A stretch of 22,970 nucleotides of DNA from Halobacteriales archaeon SW_9_67_24 (GTDB taxonomy: Archaea > Halobacteriota > Halobacteria > Halobacteriales > Halococcaceae): the NCBI GenBank assembly GCA_003022685.1, contig PXSV01000147.1, positions 1 through 22,970 of the forward strand, given 5' to 3'. The stretch's first letter is position 1, and every line of letters begins with the position of its first letter. A program made the translations under genes and the position numbers. The notes under the pieces are model-generated. The model searched no databases, was not told where the DNA came from, and saw only the letters and a program-made list of their open reading frames with translations. Positions 14,216 through 22,074 of the stretch are shown in pieces.

Positions 14216-15323
14216 CTCACGCGACACGAGATACCGGGTCAATCGGCGCGTTCGAGTTCGAGTGCGGCGAATCCCTCTCGGACCTCGAACTCGCCTACGA
14301 GACCTACGGCGAGTTCACCGGCGACAACGCTGTTCTCGTCTGCCACGCCCTCACCGGCAGCGCCCACGTCGCCAGCGGCCCGCGCGGGGAGGGATCGAGC
14401 CCTCGATCGGGTGACGGTAGCCAGCAGGGGGACGCGGCGGGCCAGGCCCGCGCGTGGTGGGACGCGATCGTGGGGCCGGGCAAGGCGATCGACACCACGG
14501 AGTACTTCGCCGTCTGCGTGAACGTCCCCGGCTCGTGTTACGGCTCAACGGGACCCGCCTCGATCGATCCCGCATCCGGCGAACCGTACGGGGCCGACTT
14601 CCCGCCGGTCACCGTGACCGACTGGACCCGCGCCCAGCGCCGACTGCTCGACGACCTCGACGTTTCGACCCTCCACGCCGTCGTCGGTGGCTCCGTCGGT
14701 GGGATGAACGTCCTCGAATGGGTGAAACGCTACCCGGAACGCGTCGAGCGCGCGATCCCGGTGGCGACCGCCGCCCGACTCGATCCCCAGTGCGTGGCGA
14801 TCGACGGGATCGCGAGGCGGGCGATCACCACCGATCCCGCCTGGAACGGTGGCGACTACTACGACGGCCCCCGGCCCGACAACGGGCTCGCGCTCGCACG
14901 CCAGCTCGGCCACGTGATGTACCTCTCGAAGGACTCGATGGAAGCGAAGTTCGGCCGGCGCGCCGCAAGCCGGGACGCCGCCCGCGATACGTTCCCCGCC
15001 GACCCGGCGGCCGGTTTCTTCCCCTCCGTGGCTTCGATGGCGAAGCCCTCTGTCTCTCCTTCACCGGGGACTGGCATTTCACCACGGACCAGGCAACGGC
15101 CCTCGCCGACGCCTTCCGGACGGCCGAGGTCGACGTCGCCCACCACGTGATCGACTCCGAGCACGGTCACGATGCCTTCCTCGTCGAACCCGCGAACGTC
15201 GGCCCGCCGATCGCCGACTTCCTCGCCGAGGGTGTCGCCGGCCGAGCGGTGACCGACGCGCACGACGAGGCCGACGGGGACACCGAGTTCGCGCCCGTCC
15301 ACGCCAGCCTGTTCGGCGACTGA
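14212..15323 (+). pseudogene. metX: Homoserine O-acetyltransferase, internal deletion with frame change
   Basis: Alpha/beta-hydrolase-fold enzyme that acetylates homoserine, providing the substrate of the adjacent metY product. Visible: LELAYETYGEFTGDNAVLVCHALTGSAH, GPGKAIDTTEYFAVCVNVPGSCYGSTGP, WTRAQRRLLDDL, and the nucleophile in GGSVGGMNVLEW (Ser161). After GFFP (about 15024) the frame changes and the match resumes with GFDGEALCLSFTGDWHFTT (catalytic Asp) and HGHDAFLVEP (catalytic His), ending FAPVHASLFGD at 15323. About 45-50 family residues between these blocks (the YREVESYLDYQ.. to ..YLTRAMDDYDL stretch) are gone. All three catalytic residues survive, but part of the fold and lid does not. 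ATG overlaps the metY stop (ATGA). Convergent with serB, only 3 nt between the stops. Confidence 0.88.
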
Positions 15324-15326
15324 CGC

Positions 15327-15965
15327 TCAGAGGATCGATCGGTCCTCGAGCTGTTCCCGCAGTTCGTCCATCGACCCCACGACCTCCTCACAGTGGGGTT
15401 CGACGGCGGGTTTCGGCTCGTAACCAACCGCGAACCCCGCGGCCCGGAGCATCGGGAGATCGTTCGCGCCGTCGCCGACCGCCACCGTTTCGTCGAGCGC
15501 GACGCCGGCGTTGTTCGCGACCGCCCGAAGCGCGTCGTCCTTCGTCCCCTCGATCAGCGGCCCCTCGACCTCGCCGGTGAGGTCGCCCTCGTCGTCGAAA
15601 ACAAGCTGGTTGGCGACAATGGTGTCGACCGGGAGATCGTTCCGCGCGAGCGCGCTCTCGACCCCGCGGCCGAACCCCCCGGTGACGATCGCCGTGACCA
15701 CGCCCGCGTCGTTCAGCGCACGGATCACGTCGGCGGTCCCTGCCCGCAGTTCGACTGCCTCGAACGCCGTCTCGACCGCGTCCGCCGGAAGCCCGTCGAG
15801 CAGGCCGACCCGCTCGCGGAGGCTTTCCGCATACTCGATCTCGTCGTTCATCGCGCGCTCGGTGATGGCTTCCATTTCCGCTTCGACGCCGCACTGTGCG
15901 CCGAGCAGGACCGTCATCTCCGAGTCCGAGAGCGTGCCGTCGAAGTCAAACGCGACGAGTTGCAT
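15327..15965 (-). CDS. serB: Phosphoserine phosphatase
   Basis: 212-residue HAD-superfamily enzyme for the last step of serine synthesis. Motif I is AFDFDGTLSDSE near the N-terminus with the two catalytic aspartates, motif II VTGGFGRGVE, the conserved Lys in LIEGTKDDALRAV, and motif IV VAVGDGANDLPMLRAAG; the cap region (residues about 15-80) is typical SerB. The phosphoserine-phosphatase length and FGYEPKP-like C-terminal (AVGYEPKPAVEPHC) support the call over other HAD phosphatases. ATG at 15965 leaves 103 nt to the divergent membrane-protein gene. Together with serA at 16526 it covers two of three serine-pathway steps. Intact. Confidence 0.9.
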   Translation of the reverse strand: MQLVAFDFDGTLSDSEMTVLLGAQCGVEAEMEAITERAMNDEIEYAESLRERVGLLDGLPADAVETAFEAVELRAGTADVIRALNDAGVVTAIVTGGFGRGVESALARNDLPVDTIVANQLVFDDEGDLTGEVEGPLIEGTKDDALRAVANNAGVALDETVAVGDGANDLPMLRAAGFAVGYEPKPAVEPHCEEVVGSMDELREQLEDRSIL

Positions 15966-16038
15966 GACTGGGCCTTCGGCGCGCGAGGTTTCAAGCTATC
16001 CGAAGTTCCCCGCCGTTCGACCCCGATCGTTCCAGAAG

Positions 16039-16047
16039 GCTTACAAC
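16039..16047 (+). promoter_or_regulatory. Putative TATA box of the small membrane protein gene
   Basis: gcttacaac, 22-30 nt before the GTG at 16069; supports leaderless translation from that GTG. Confidence 0.45.
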
Positions 16048-16068
16048 ACGCTCCGTCGTCGCTCCGGT

Positions 16069-16458
16069 GTGTCCAAGACCGACTCGTCATCGCGGTTCGC
16101 GACCGATGGGATTTCGGCGTCGACGGTCGTCACGCTCACCGCGTCGGTGTTCGGGGTCGTCGCGGCCTACGTCACCGAGGCATGGACCGGCGGTTCGGGC
16201 CTCGCGTTCGGTGCGTTGCTTGGCGTCGGTATGGGTGTCCCGACGTTGTATCAGGAATGGGACGTCCGATCCACGAAGCGGGCGGCATTCGGCTGGGCCG
16301 TCGTCGGTAGCGGCATCGCATACGGCTTCTATGTCGTCGTCTTCGTGCTTTCGACCCGGCTCGGTGCGGACGACGCTCTGAGCGACGGCCTCGCCGGCGG
16401 CGCGACGATCGCGCTCGGGATCGCGTTCTCGCTGTACCGCGGTCGTGTCGGCTCGTAG
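16069..16458 (+). CDS. Small four-helix membrane protein, unknown function
   Basis: 129 residues from GTG at 16069 (VSKTDSSSRFATDGISAS) to TAG at 16458. Four hydrophobic segments are evident: TVVTLTASVFGVVAAYVTEA, GLAFGALLGVGMGVPTLY, AAFGWAVVGSGIAYGFYVVV and a short GGATIALGIAFSLY. The loop after helix 2 has YQEWDVRSTKR. No family was recognised; small haloarchaeal membrane proteins of this shape are common and mostly uncharacterised. The TATA box at 16039-16047 supports the GTG start. It sits between serB (divergent) and serA (same strand, 67 nt downstream), but serA has its own promoter, so a functional link is not implied. Confidence 0.7.
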   Translation: MSKTDSSSRFATDGISASTVVTLTASVFGVVAAYVTEAWTGGSGLAFGALLGVGMGVPTLYQEWDVRSTKRAAFGWAVVGSGIAYGFYVVVFVLSTRLGADDALSDGLAGGATIALGIAFSLYRGRVGS

Positions 16459-16494
16459 TCCGACGACGGCCGGCGAATCGTACCCGGGAAGCAA

Positions 16495-16503
16495 ACGTTA
16501 TCC
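16495..16503 (+). promoter_or_regulatory. Putative TATA box of serA
   Basis: acgttatcc, 23-31 nt before the ATG at 16526, giving a leaderless transcript. Confidence 0.5.
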
Positions 16504-16525
16504 CCGCCGCGTCGTTCGCCCCGTC

Positions 16526-18118
16526 ATGAAGGTACTCGTCACCGATCCGATCGCGGAGCAGGGCCTCGATCGGCTCCGCGAGGCCGGCCACACCGTCGAG
16601 ACGGCCTACGACATCGCGGGCGACACGCTCCACGCTGCGGTCGCCGACGCCAACGGTTTGATCGTCCGGTCGGGCACCGAGGTCACCGAAGAGTTGTTCG
16701 CGGCCGCCGACGACCTCACGATCGTCGGCCGGGCGGGGATCGGGGTCGACAACATCAATATCGACGCCGCGACCGAGGCCGGCGTGATCGTCGCGAACGC
16801 CCCCGAAGGCAACGTCCGGGCGGCCGCCGAACACACCGTCGCGATGACGTTCGCGGCCGCGCGCTCGATCCCCCAGGCCCACGCCCGACTCAAAACCGGC
16901 GAGTGGGCAAAGGGCGACTATCTCGGGACCGAGCTCAACGGCGCGACGCTCGGGATCGTCGGGTTCGGTCGGGTGGGCCAGGAGGTCGCGAAGAAGCTCG
17001 ATGGGTTGGGAATGAACCTCGTGGCGTACGACCCCTACATCTCCGAGGAGCGCGCCGCCAACCTCGGTGCGGAGCTCGTCGACCTCGACGAGTGTCTCGC
17101 GCGCGCGGACGTGCTCACCCTCCACACGCCGCTCACGCCCGAGACGGAGCACCTGATCGGCGAGGACGAGCTCAGTAGTTTGGAAGGGGGCTACCTCGTC
17201 AACTGCGCGCGCGGCGGCGTCGTCGATGAGACCGCGCTCGCCGCCGCAGTCGCCGAGGGACCGCTCGCGGGCGCGGCGATCGACGTCTACGCCGAGGAGC
17301 CGCTCTCGCCCGACAGCCCCCTCCTCGACGTCGAGGACGTGATCGTGACGCCCCACCTCGGCGCGAGCACGTACGCCGCCCAGGCAAACGTCGCGACCTC
17401 GATCGCGGACCAGGTGCTCGCCGCCTTCGAGTCGAAACCGGTGATGAACGCGCTCAACGCCCCCTCGATGGACGCGAGCGCGTTCCCCCGGGTCCGGCCC
17501 TACCTCGACATCGCTTCGACGGCGGGGAAGATCGCGACCCAGCTCCTCGACGGCCGGATCGAGACGATCGAGGTGACCTACGAGGGCGAGATCGCCGCGG
17601 AGGAGGTCGATCTCGTCACCGCGAGCGCCCTCGAAGGGGTGTTCGAACCGCTCGAATGGCAGGTCAACGCGGTCAACGCCCCGCGGATCGCCGAGGAGCG
17701 CGGGATCGAGGTCGTCGAATCGAAGACCCGCACGGCCGAGGACTTCCAGAGCCTCGTCACCGTCACCGTCACGAATGGCGACGAGGAGATCGGTGTCTGT
17801 GGCACGCTCTTTGCTGGCGAAGACCCCCGCATCGTCCGGATCGACGGGTTCCGGGTCGACGCGATCCCGGCGGGACATATGTTGGTCGCACGGAACGTCG
17901 ATGAACCGGGCTTGATCGGGTTCATCGGCACAGTACTCGGTGATGCGGACATCAACATCGCGGGGATGTTCAACGCTCGCGGGGTCATCGGCGGCGAGGC
18001 GATGACGGTGTACAATCTGGACGAGCCGATCACCGAGGAGCTCCAGGACCGACTGGAGGACGACGACCGCGTTATCGAGACGCGCTATATCGCGCTGAAC
18101 GGGACCGGGACGGAGTAG
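16526..18118 (+). CDS. serA: D-3-phosphoglycerate dehydrogenase (long form with ACT domain)
   Basis: 530 residues, the usual length of the long SerA form. It oxidises 3-phosphoglycerate to 3-phosphohydroxypyruvate with NAD+. Substrate and cofactor domains: VTDPIAEQGLDRL, GRAGIGVDNINIDAAT, NAPEGNVRAAAEHTVAM, the Rossmann GxGxxG in LGIVGFGRVGQEVAKKL, catalytic Arg/Glu/His in VNCARGGVVDETAL, ..DVYAEEPL.. and VTPHLGASTYAAQANV. Residues about 320-450 are the intervening (ASB) domain, and the last 80 form an ACT domain (VARNVDEPGLIGFIGTVLGD, INIAGMFNAR), the site where serine often inhibits. ATG at 16526 is fixed by the TATA box. Intact, in contrast to several neighbours. Confidence 0.95.
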   Translation: MKVLVTDPIAEQGLDRLREAGHTVETAYDIAGDTLHAAVADANGLIVRSGTEVTEELFAAADDLTIVGRAGIGVDNINIDAATEAGVIVANAPEGNVRAAAEHTVAMTFAAARSIPQAHARLKTGEWAKGDYLGTELNGATLGIVGFGRVGQEVAKKLDGLGMNLVAYDPYISEERAANLGAELVDLDECLARADVLTLHTPLTPETEHLIGEDELSSLEGGYLVNCARGGVVDETALAAAVAEGPLAGAAIDVYAEEPLSPDSPLLDVEDVIVTPHLGASTYAAQANVATSIADQVLAAFESKPVMNALNAPSMDASAFPRVRPYLDIASTAGKIATQLLDGRIETIEVTYEGEIAAEEVDLVTASALEGVFEPLEWQVNAVNAPRIAEERGIEVVESKTRTAEDFQSLVTVTVTNGDEEIGVCGTLFAGEDPRIVRIDGFRVDAIPAGHMLVARNVDEPGLIGFIGTVLGDADINIAGMFNARGVIGGEAMTVYNLDEPITEELQDRLEDDDRVIETRYIALNGTGTE

Positions 18119-18154
18119 CGAGCTCGCCTGCCGTACCGAATCGGTGGCGCTGAA

Positions 18155-18382
18155 TCAGACGCCGTGAGTGGTGTCCTTGATCCCCACGTGTGCGAACAGC
18201 AGGAGGCTCGCGAGGAGCCAGCAGCCGATGATTGTCCCGGGCACCACGCTCGGGGCGAGCCCCTCGGCCACGACAACCACCACGACGGCACCGATCGCGA
18301 GCACCGTCAGCCACCGATAGCACCGCATGACGTTCTGCCGCGTCAGGTAGCGTCCATCGGTTGCGGTTTCCTCAGTTGCCAT
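18155..18382 (-). CDS. Small two-helix membrane protein
   Basis: 75 residues from ATG at 18382: a polar N-terminus MATEETATDGRYLTRQNVMR, a first helix WLTVLAIGAVVVVVVAEGLA, a short loop, a second helix TIIGCWLLASLLLFAHVGI, and a polar tail ending THGV. Not recognised; resembles other short haloarchaeal membrane proteins. It lies 58 nt downstream of the thrC stop on the same strand, with a TATA-like gtaaatatc on the minus strand at 18413-18421, so it probably has its own short-leader transcript. Convergent with serA (36 nt gap). An upstream in-frame ATG would extend it into that promoter and is disfavoured. Confidence 0.65.
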   Translation of the reverse strand: MATEETATDGRYLTRQNVMRCYRWLTVLAIGAVVVVVVAEGLAPSVVPGTIIGCWLLASLLLFAHVGIKDTTHGV

Positions 18383-18412
18383 TCTCCCTCTGTTATCGCA
18401 ACGACACTCGAC

Positions 18413-18421
18413 GATATTTAC
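18413..18421 (-). promoter_or_regulatory. Putative TATA box of the two-helix membrane protein gene
   Basis: Minus strand gtaaatatc, 31-39 nt before the ATG at 18382; implies a 5' leader of a few nucleotides. Confidence 0.4.
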
Positions 18422-18440
18422 TCTTTCCCGCCCGGGATGT

Positions 18441-19706
18441 CTACTCGCCCAGGTGATCGAGCACACCCTCGGTGTCGGCGGGTACGGGCTCTGGCTCCGT
18501 CCCGGCTGCGGCCGCGGCGTCGGGGTCCTTCAGGAGGTGGCCGGTCGTCAGACAGACCACGTCCTCGTCGCTCCCGACGACGCCCGCCTCGCGGAGCTTC
18601 CGGAGGCCGGCGACGCTCGCCGCGGAGGCGGGTTCGACGCCGACGCCCTCGCTCGCGAGCGCGCCCTGGGCGTCGGTGATTTCCTCGTCCGCGACCGCGA
18701 CCGCCGTTCCGCCGGTCTTCCTGATTCCGGGGAGTGCCTTCCGCGCATTGACCGGGTTGCCGATCCGGATCGCCGTCGCGCGGGTCTCGACCGACTCCCA
18801 GCGCTTGATGTCGTCGTTGCCATCCTCGATCGCCTCGACCATCGGTGCGGCCCCCGCTGCCTGGACGCCGGTGAGCTTCGGCACCTCTCCCTCACTGAGC
18901 GCTCCGCTCGCAACGAGTTCGCGGAAGGACTTGTACAGCGCCGCGGTGTTGCCGGCGTTGCCGACGGGCAGCACGATCCGGTCGGGATACCGGCCGTAGT
19001 CGTCCTGGTACCGTTCGAGGATCTCGAACCCGATGGTCTTCTGACCCTCCAGCCGGAAGGGGTTGAGCGAGTTGAGGAGGTACGCCTCGCCGCGGTCGGC
19101 GAGTTCGGCGACGATGTCGAGACACGCGTCGAAGTTGCCGTCGACCTCCAGGATGCGTGCGCCGTGGAGGCTCGCCTGGGCGACCTTCCCCGCCGCGACT
19201 TTCCCGGCGGGGAGGAGCACGAGCGTCTGCATCCCGCCGCGACCGCCGTAGGCTGCGAGCGCCGCGCTGGTGTTGCCGGTCGAGGCACACGCGAGGCGGC
19301 CGACCCCGAGTTCGGCGGCGACCCGGACGCCGACGGTCATCCCTCGATCCTTGAAACTCCCCGTGGGGTTCATCCCCTCGTGTTTGATCCGCAGACTCCG
19401 AACGTCGAGATCGTCTTCGAGCCGAGGCACCCGGTGGAGCGGCGTGTCGCCCTCCGGCAGCGAGACGCCCTCCCCGAAGGGCAGGGACGCGGCGTAGCGC
19501 CAGACGCCCCGTCCGGCTCCGTCGAACCCCTCGAAGGTAGGGTATTCGGCGTAGCGTGCTTCGAGGAGCCCGCCACAGTCGGGACACCGGTAGATCGGCG
19601 CGTCGAACGGGGCGTGTGCCGCGCCGCACTCGATGCACGCGAGCCACGTGCCGTCGGCCGCAACGGCGGGTGCTGGCTCGTCGGGTGCAAGCGTGAGATC
19701 GGCCAT
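18441..19706 (-). CDS. thrC: Threonine synthase
   Basis: 421 residues; PLP enzyme converting O-phosphohomoserine to threonine. The N-terminus carries a zinc-ribbon-like pair of CxxC motifs (ACIECGAAH and YRCPDCGGLLE), then EGDTPLHRVPRLEDDL, the PLP lysine in HEGMNPTGSFKDRGMTVGV, STGNTSAALAAYGGRGG and the phosphate-binding loop PVGNAGNTAALYKSF. The C-terminal Asp/Glu/Pro-rich tail (AGTEPEPVPADTEG) is a haloarchaeal-style extension. ATG 19706 gives MADLTLAPDEPAPAV; an upstream in-frame ATG is disfavoured because a TATA-like element at 19731-19739 would then lie inside the gene. It competes with metX for homoserine-derived intermediates. Divergent from the HtrA-type gene. Intact. Confidence 0.93.
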   Translation of the reverse strand: MADLTLAPDEPAPAVAADGTWLACIECGAAHAPFDAPIYRCPDCGGLLEARYAEYPTFEGFDGAGRGVWRYAASLPFGEGVSLPEGDTPLHRVPRLEDDLDVRSLRIKHEGMNPTGSFKDRGMTVGVRVAAELGVGRLACASTGNTSAALAAYGGRGGMQTLVLLPAGKVAAGKVAQASLHGARILEVDGNFDACLDIVAELADRGEAYLLNSLNPFRLEGQKTIGFEILERYQDDYGRYPDRIVLPVGNAGNTAALYKSFRELVASGALSEGEVPKLTGVQAAGAAPMVEAIEDGNDDIKRWESVETRATAIRIGNPVNARKALPGIRKTGGTAVAVADEEITDAQGALASEGVGVEPASAASVAGLRKLREAGVVGSDEDVVCLTTGHLLKDPDAAAAAGTEPEPVPADTEGVLDHLGE

Positions 19707-19730
19707 TACGCGACGGGACTGCCCGAGCGG

Positions 19731-19739
19731 GCAAAAGTG
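19731..19739 (-). promoter_or_regulatory. Putative TATA box of thrC
   Basis: Minus strand cacttttgc, 25-33 nt before the ATG at 19706. Confidence 0.45.
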
Positions 19740-19796
19740 GGCCGGTCGCGCCCGTTTTTCGCCTCCATCGTGGGGTGTGTCGGCCGCAACCACGGG

Positions 19797-19804
19797 GCTT
19801 ACCC
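19797..19804 (+). promoter_or_regulatory. Putative TATA box of the HtrA-type protease gene
   Basis: gcttaccc, 23-30 nt before the ATG at 19827; modest AT content but correct spacing. Confidence 0.4.
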
Positions 19805-19826
19805 GCGCGCGAGCCGATAGACGAAT

Positions 19827-21017
19827 ATGAACAACGCGCGGACGGAGGACTCGCGAACGAGCCGCCGTGCGTATCTCGGCGCGCTCGGGACGGCGCTCGC
19901 GGCCGGCGTCGCGGGCTGTGGCGACGCGCTCGGCGATGGGACCTCCGCCTCCACGTCGACCGACGGATCGATGCCCGCCGAAACCGCGACCGCCGCGCAG
20001 GCGACCACCGCTTCAACGAACGCAACCGACGACGAGGACGCGACTCCCCTGGAAACCGCGACCGCCGACGGCACCGTGAGCGCCGACGACGCACCGAGCC
20101 CGTACACGCGGGTCTACCGCAACACGGTCGGCTCGGTCGTCCTCATCAGCACGACCAGCCGGATGGGTCGGGGTGGTCAGGGAACCGGGTTCGTCTACCG
20201 CGACGGCTACATCGTCACGAACGCCCACGTCGTCAGCGACGCCACCGACGTCGAGGTGCGGTTTTCCGAGGGCGAGTGGCGGACGGCGACGGTGGTGGGA
20301 ACGGACCCGTCGGCGGACCTCGCCGTCGTGGAAGTCGAGAACCCACCCGAGTACGCCGACCCGCTCTCGCTGGTCGACGAGCAGCCCGCCATCGGCACCG
20401 AGGTGGTCGCCATCGGCAACCCCTACGGCCTGGAGGGGTCGGTCACGTCGGGGATCATCAGCGGCCTCAACCGCTCGATCCCGGCCCCGAACGGTCGCAC
20501 CATCCCCGACGGGATTCAAACCGGAGCGCCGGTCAACCCCGGCAACTCGGGCGGGCCGCTCGTGAACCTCGACGGCCGGGTCGTCGGCGTCATCAACTCC
20601 GGCGGCGGCGACAACCTCGCCTTCGCCATCTCGGCGGCCTTGGTCGAACGGGTCGTGCCGTCGCTCATCGAAGACGGCGAGCACGAGTACGCCTACATGG
20701 GCGTTCTGTTGCGAACGGTCACGCCGTCGGTCGCCGAGGAGGCCGGGATCGATCAGTCACGGGGCGTGCTCGTCACCGACGTTCCCGCCGGTGGTCCCTC
20801 CGACGGCGTGATTCAACCCGGCGACGTCATTATCGGGCTCGGCGGTCAGCGGATCGACACCCGCCAGCAGCTCTCGTCGTATCTCGCGCTCCGGACGTCG
20901 CCAGGCGACACGATCGACGTCACCGTCCGCAGGGACGGCGAACGACGGACCCTCTCGCTCACGCTCGGCACGCGGCCCGAGCAGCCCGGTGCCATCGAGC
21001 CGACGACGACGGGGTGA
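19827..21017 (+). CDS. HtrA/DegP-type trypsin-like serine protease, Tat lipoprotein
   Basis: 396 residues. N-terminus SRRAYLGALGTALAAGVAGC is a twin-arginine signal with a lipobox Cys, followed by a Thr/Ala/Asp-rich linker (residues about 34-88), so the protease is anchored outside the membrane. The catalytic triad is visible: His134 in IVTNAHVVSDA, Asp164 in DPSADLAVVEVE, Ser241 in NPGNSGGPLVN; the oxyanion region GVINSGGGDNLAFAIS follows. Residues about 290-385 form one PDZ domain (YMGVLLRTVTP, GVLVTDVPAGGPS, GVIQPGDVIIGLGGQRI). These proteases degrade or refold damaged surface proteins. Divergent from thrC and convergent with the HTH gene, 16 nt away. Intact. Confidence 0.93.
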   Translation: MNNARTEDSRTSRRAYLGALGTALAAGVAGCGDALGDGTSASTSTDGSMPAETATAAQATTASTNATDDEDATPLETATADGTVSADDAPSPYTRVYRNTVGSVVLISTTSRMGRGGQGTGFVYRDGYIVTNAHVVSDATDVEVRFSEGEWRTATVVGTDPSADLAVVEVENPPEYADPLSLVDEQPAIGTEVVAIGNPYGLEGSVTSGIISGLNRSIPAPNGRTIPDGIQTGAPVNPGNSGGPLVNLDGRVVGVINSGGGDNLAFAISAALVERVVPSLIEDGEHEYAYMGVLLRTVTPSVAEEAGIDQSRGVLVTDVPAGGPSDGVIQPGDVIIGLGGQRIDTRQQLSSYLALRTSPGDTIDVTVRRDGERRTLSLTLGTRPEQPGAIEPTTTG

Positions 21018-21033
21018 GCGGGCCGGCCGCCGA

Positions 21034-21423
21034 TCAGGCCGTCCCGTCGCCGAACTCGTCGATCCGCGAGTGGACGTACGCCGTCCACTCGTCGAGGGTC
21101 TCGTGCATCAGTCGGGTGGCTTCGGGCAGCGGCGTCGCGGTGTACTGATAGACGTGGCCGCCACCGTCCAAGAGTCGGCGGCCGCGCTCGGCGAGGCCCT
21201 TCTCGCGGAGCGTCGACAGCGATCGGTTGACGTTCGAGCGGTCGCGTTCGAGGCTCTCGGCGAGCTCCTCGACGGTGCTTCCCGGTTGGTCGAGCAGCGT
21301 TCGGTAGGTGCGGGTCTCGTGGCGCTGGATGTCGAACACACAGACCATCACCTCCTCGAAGCCAGGCTCGGCGTCGAGCATGAGATCACGGAACCGCTGG
21401 GGGCTGGGGTCGGCCTCGGTCAT
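21034..21423 (-). CDS. Winged-helix transcriptional regulator (TrmB/MarR-like)
   Basis: 129 residues from ATG 21423. Residues about 25-90 make a winged helix: VCVFDIQRHETRTYRTLL, then PGSTVEELAESLERDRSNVNRSLSTLREKGLAERGRRL in two pieces with helix-turn-helix spacing, and a wing GGGHVYQYTATPL. The C-terminal helix (ATRLMHETLDEWTAYVHSRI) probably dimerises. This resembles haloarchaeal TrmB-type predicted regulators; the ligand is unknown. A longer in-frame N-terminus would cross the TATA-like cgtttatgc at 21447-21455, which instead fixes this ATG. It is divergent from the membrane protein at 21546 with 122 nt between, so may control it. Confidence 0.8.
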   Translation of the reverse strand: MTEADPSPQRFRDLMLDAEPGFEEVMVCVFDIQRHETRTYRTLLDQPGSTVEELAESLERDRSNVNRSLSTLREKGLAERGRRLLDGGGHVYQYTATPLPEATRLMHETLDEWTAYVHSRIDEFGDGTA

Positions 21424-21446
21424 GGGCCCGGGTTCGGCCGCCCGGC

Positions 21447-21455
21447 GCATAAACG
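21447..21455 (-). promoter_or_regulatory. Putative TATA box of the wHTH regulator gene
   Basis: Minus strand cgtttatgc, 24-32 nt before the ATG at 21423. Confidence 0.45.
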
Positions 21456-21512
21456 TCGGCCTCGGTCGTGTACGGTCCACGCCATTGCGTGGCGACTGTC
21501 AACGCGCAACGC

Positions 21513-21521
21513 GGTTATGTC
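21513..21521 (+). promoter_or_regulatory. Putative TATA box of the four-helix membrane protein gene
   Basis: ggttatgtc, 25-33 nt before the ATG at 21546. Confidence 0.45.
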
Positions 21522-21545
21522 GGTCCGTGGTGTATCGCCTCGTGC

Positions 21546-22022
21546 ATGAGCCAAGAAACTCGATCCGAAACGGCGACGTCGACCGGCACCGGCCTCGCCG
21601 ACTGGCAGGCAGGCATCGTCGGCGGCCTCGTCGGCGGCCTCGCGATGGGCGCGATGCTCTCGATGACGAACGCCCCCGCCCTCGAAGGTGCGATCCCGGC
21701 GCTTTACTTCCTCGCGCCGCCGCCGAACGGGCTCGCGGGCTGGGTCGTCCACATGTCCCACAGCGCGATCCTCGGCGTGGTCTTCACCGCCGTCGCGGCT
21801 GGGGTCGGCGTTTCCCGGAACGTCGGACGATCGGCGGTCGTCGGCCTCGTGTACGGTGTCGTGCTCTGGGTGGTGCTCGCGGCGCTCGTCATGCCGCTCT
21901 GGCTGGACGCCGTGGGTGCCGGGCTCGGACCCGACTTCCCGAACTTCGCGCTCCCTGGGAGCCTCCCGGCACACGCCGTTTACGGCCTGCTCCTCGGCGT
22001 TGTCTACTCGTTCCTCCGCTGA
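21546..22022 (+). CDS. Four-helix membrane protein (DUF6789-like), unknown function
   Basis: 158 residues, MSQETRSETATSTGTGLAD then four hydrophobic segments: AGIVGGLVGGLAMGAMLSM, a central WVVHMSHSAILGVVFTAVAAGV, SAVVGLVYGVVLWVVLAALVM, and a C-terminal AHAVYGLLLGVVYSFL. The Gly-rich first helix, the HMSHS motif in the second and the Tyr-Gly-x-x-x-Gly repeats in the last two resemble a widespread haloarchaeal membrane family sometimes mislabelled histidine kinase (I recall DUF6789); it has no kinase motifs. Function unknown. Own promoter at 21513-21521; followed by a T6 terminator. Confidence 0.72.
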   Translation: MSQETRSETATSTGTGLADWQAGIVGGLVGGLAMGAMLSMTNAPALEGAIPALYFLAPPPNGLAGWVVHMSHSAILGVVFTAVAAGVGVSRNVGRSAVVGLVYGVVLWVVLAALVMPLWLDAVGAGLGPDFPNFALPGSLPAHAVYGLLLGVVYSFLR

Positions 22023-22040
22023 GTCGTCCGAGGATCGTCC

Positions 22041-22050
22041 GCTTTTTTAT
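22041..22050 (+). terminator. T-tract terminator between convergent genes
   Basis: gcttttttat contains six T 21-26 nt after the membrane-protein stop, an archaeal-type terminator. It lies in the 52-nt gap between convergent genes. Confidence 0.55.
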
Positions 22051-22074
22051 CGCGTGGGGATGGCGACGCCGCGC

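Noticed and set aside
1447..15029. Programmed frameshifting as the explanation for the split genes.
   Set aside because: Conserved residues are missing at most junctions, no slippery heptamer with a downstream structure recurs, and the direction of the shift varies.
16172..17878. A 568-codon open frame on the minus strand across the membrane protein and serA.
   Set aside because: Mirror of the third-position GC bias of serA; no motifs, Arg/Asp/Gly-rich translation.
21546..22022. Histidine kinase annotation for the four-helix membrane protein.
   Set aside because: No H-box, N-box or G-box motifs; the protein is almost entirely membrane helices.
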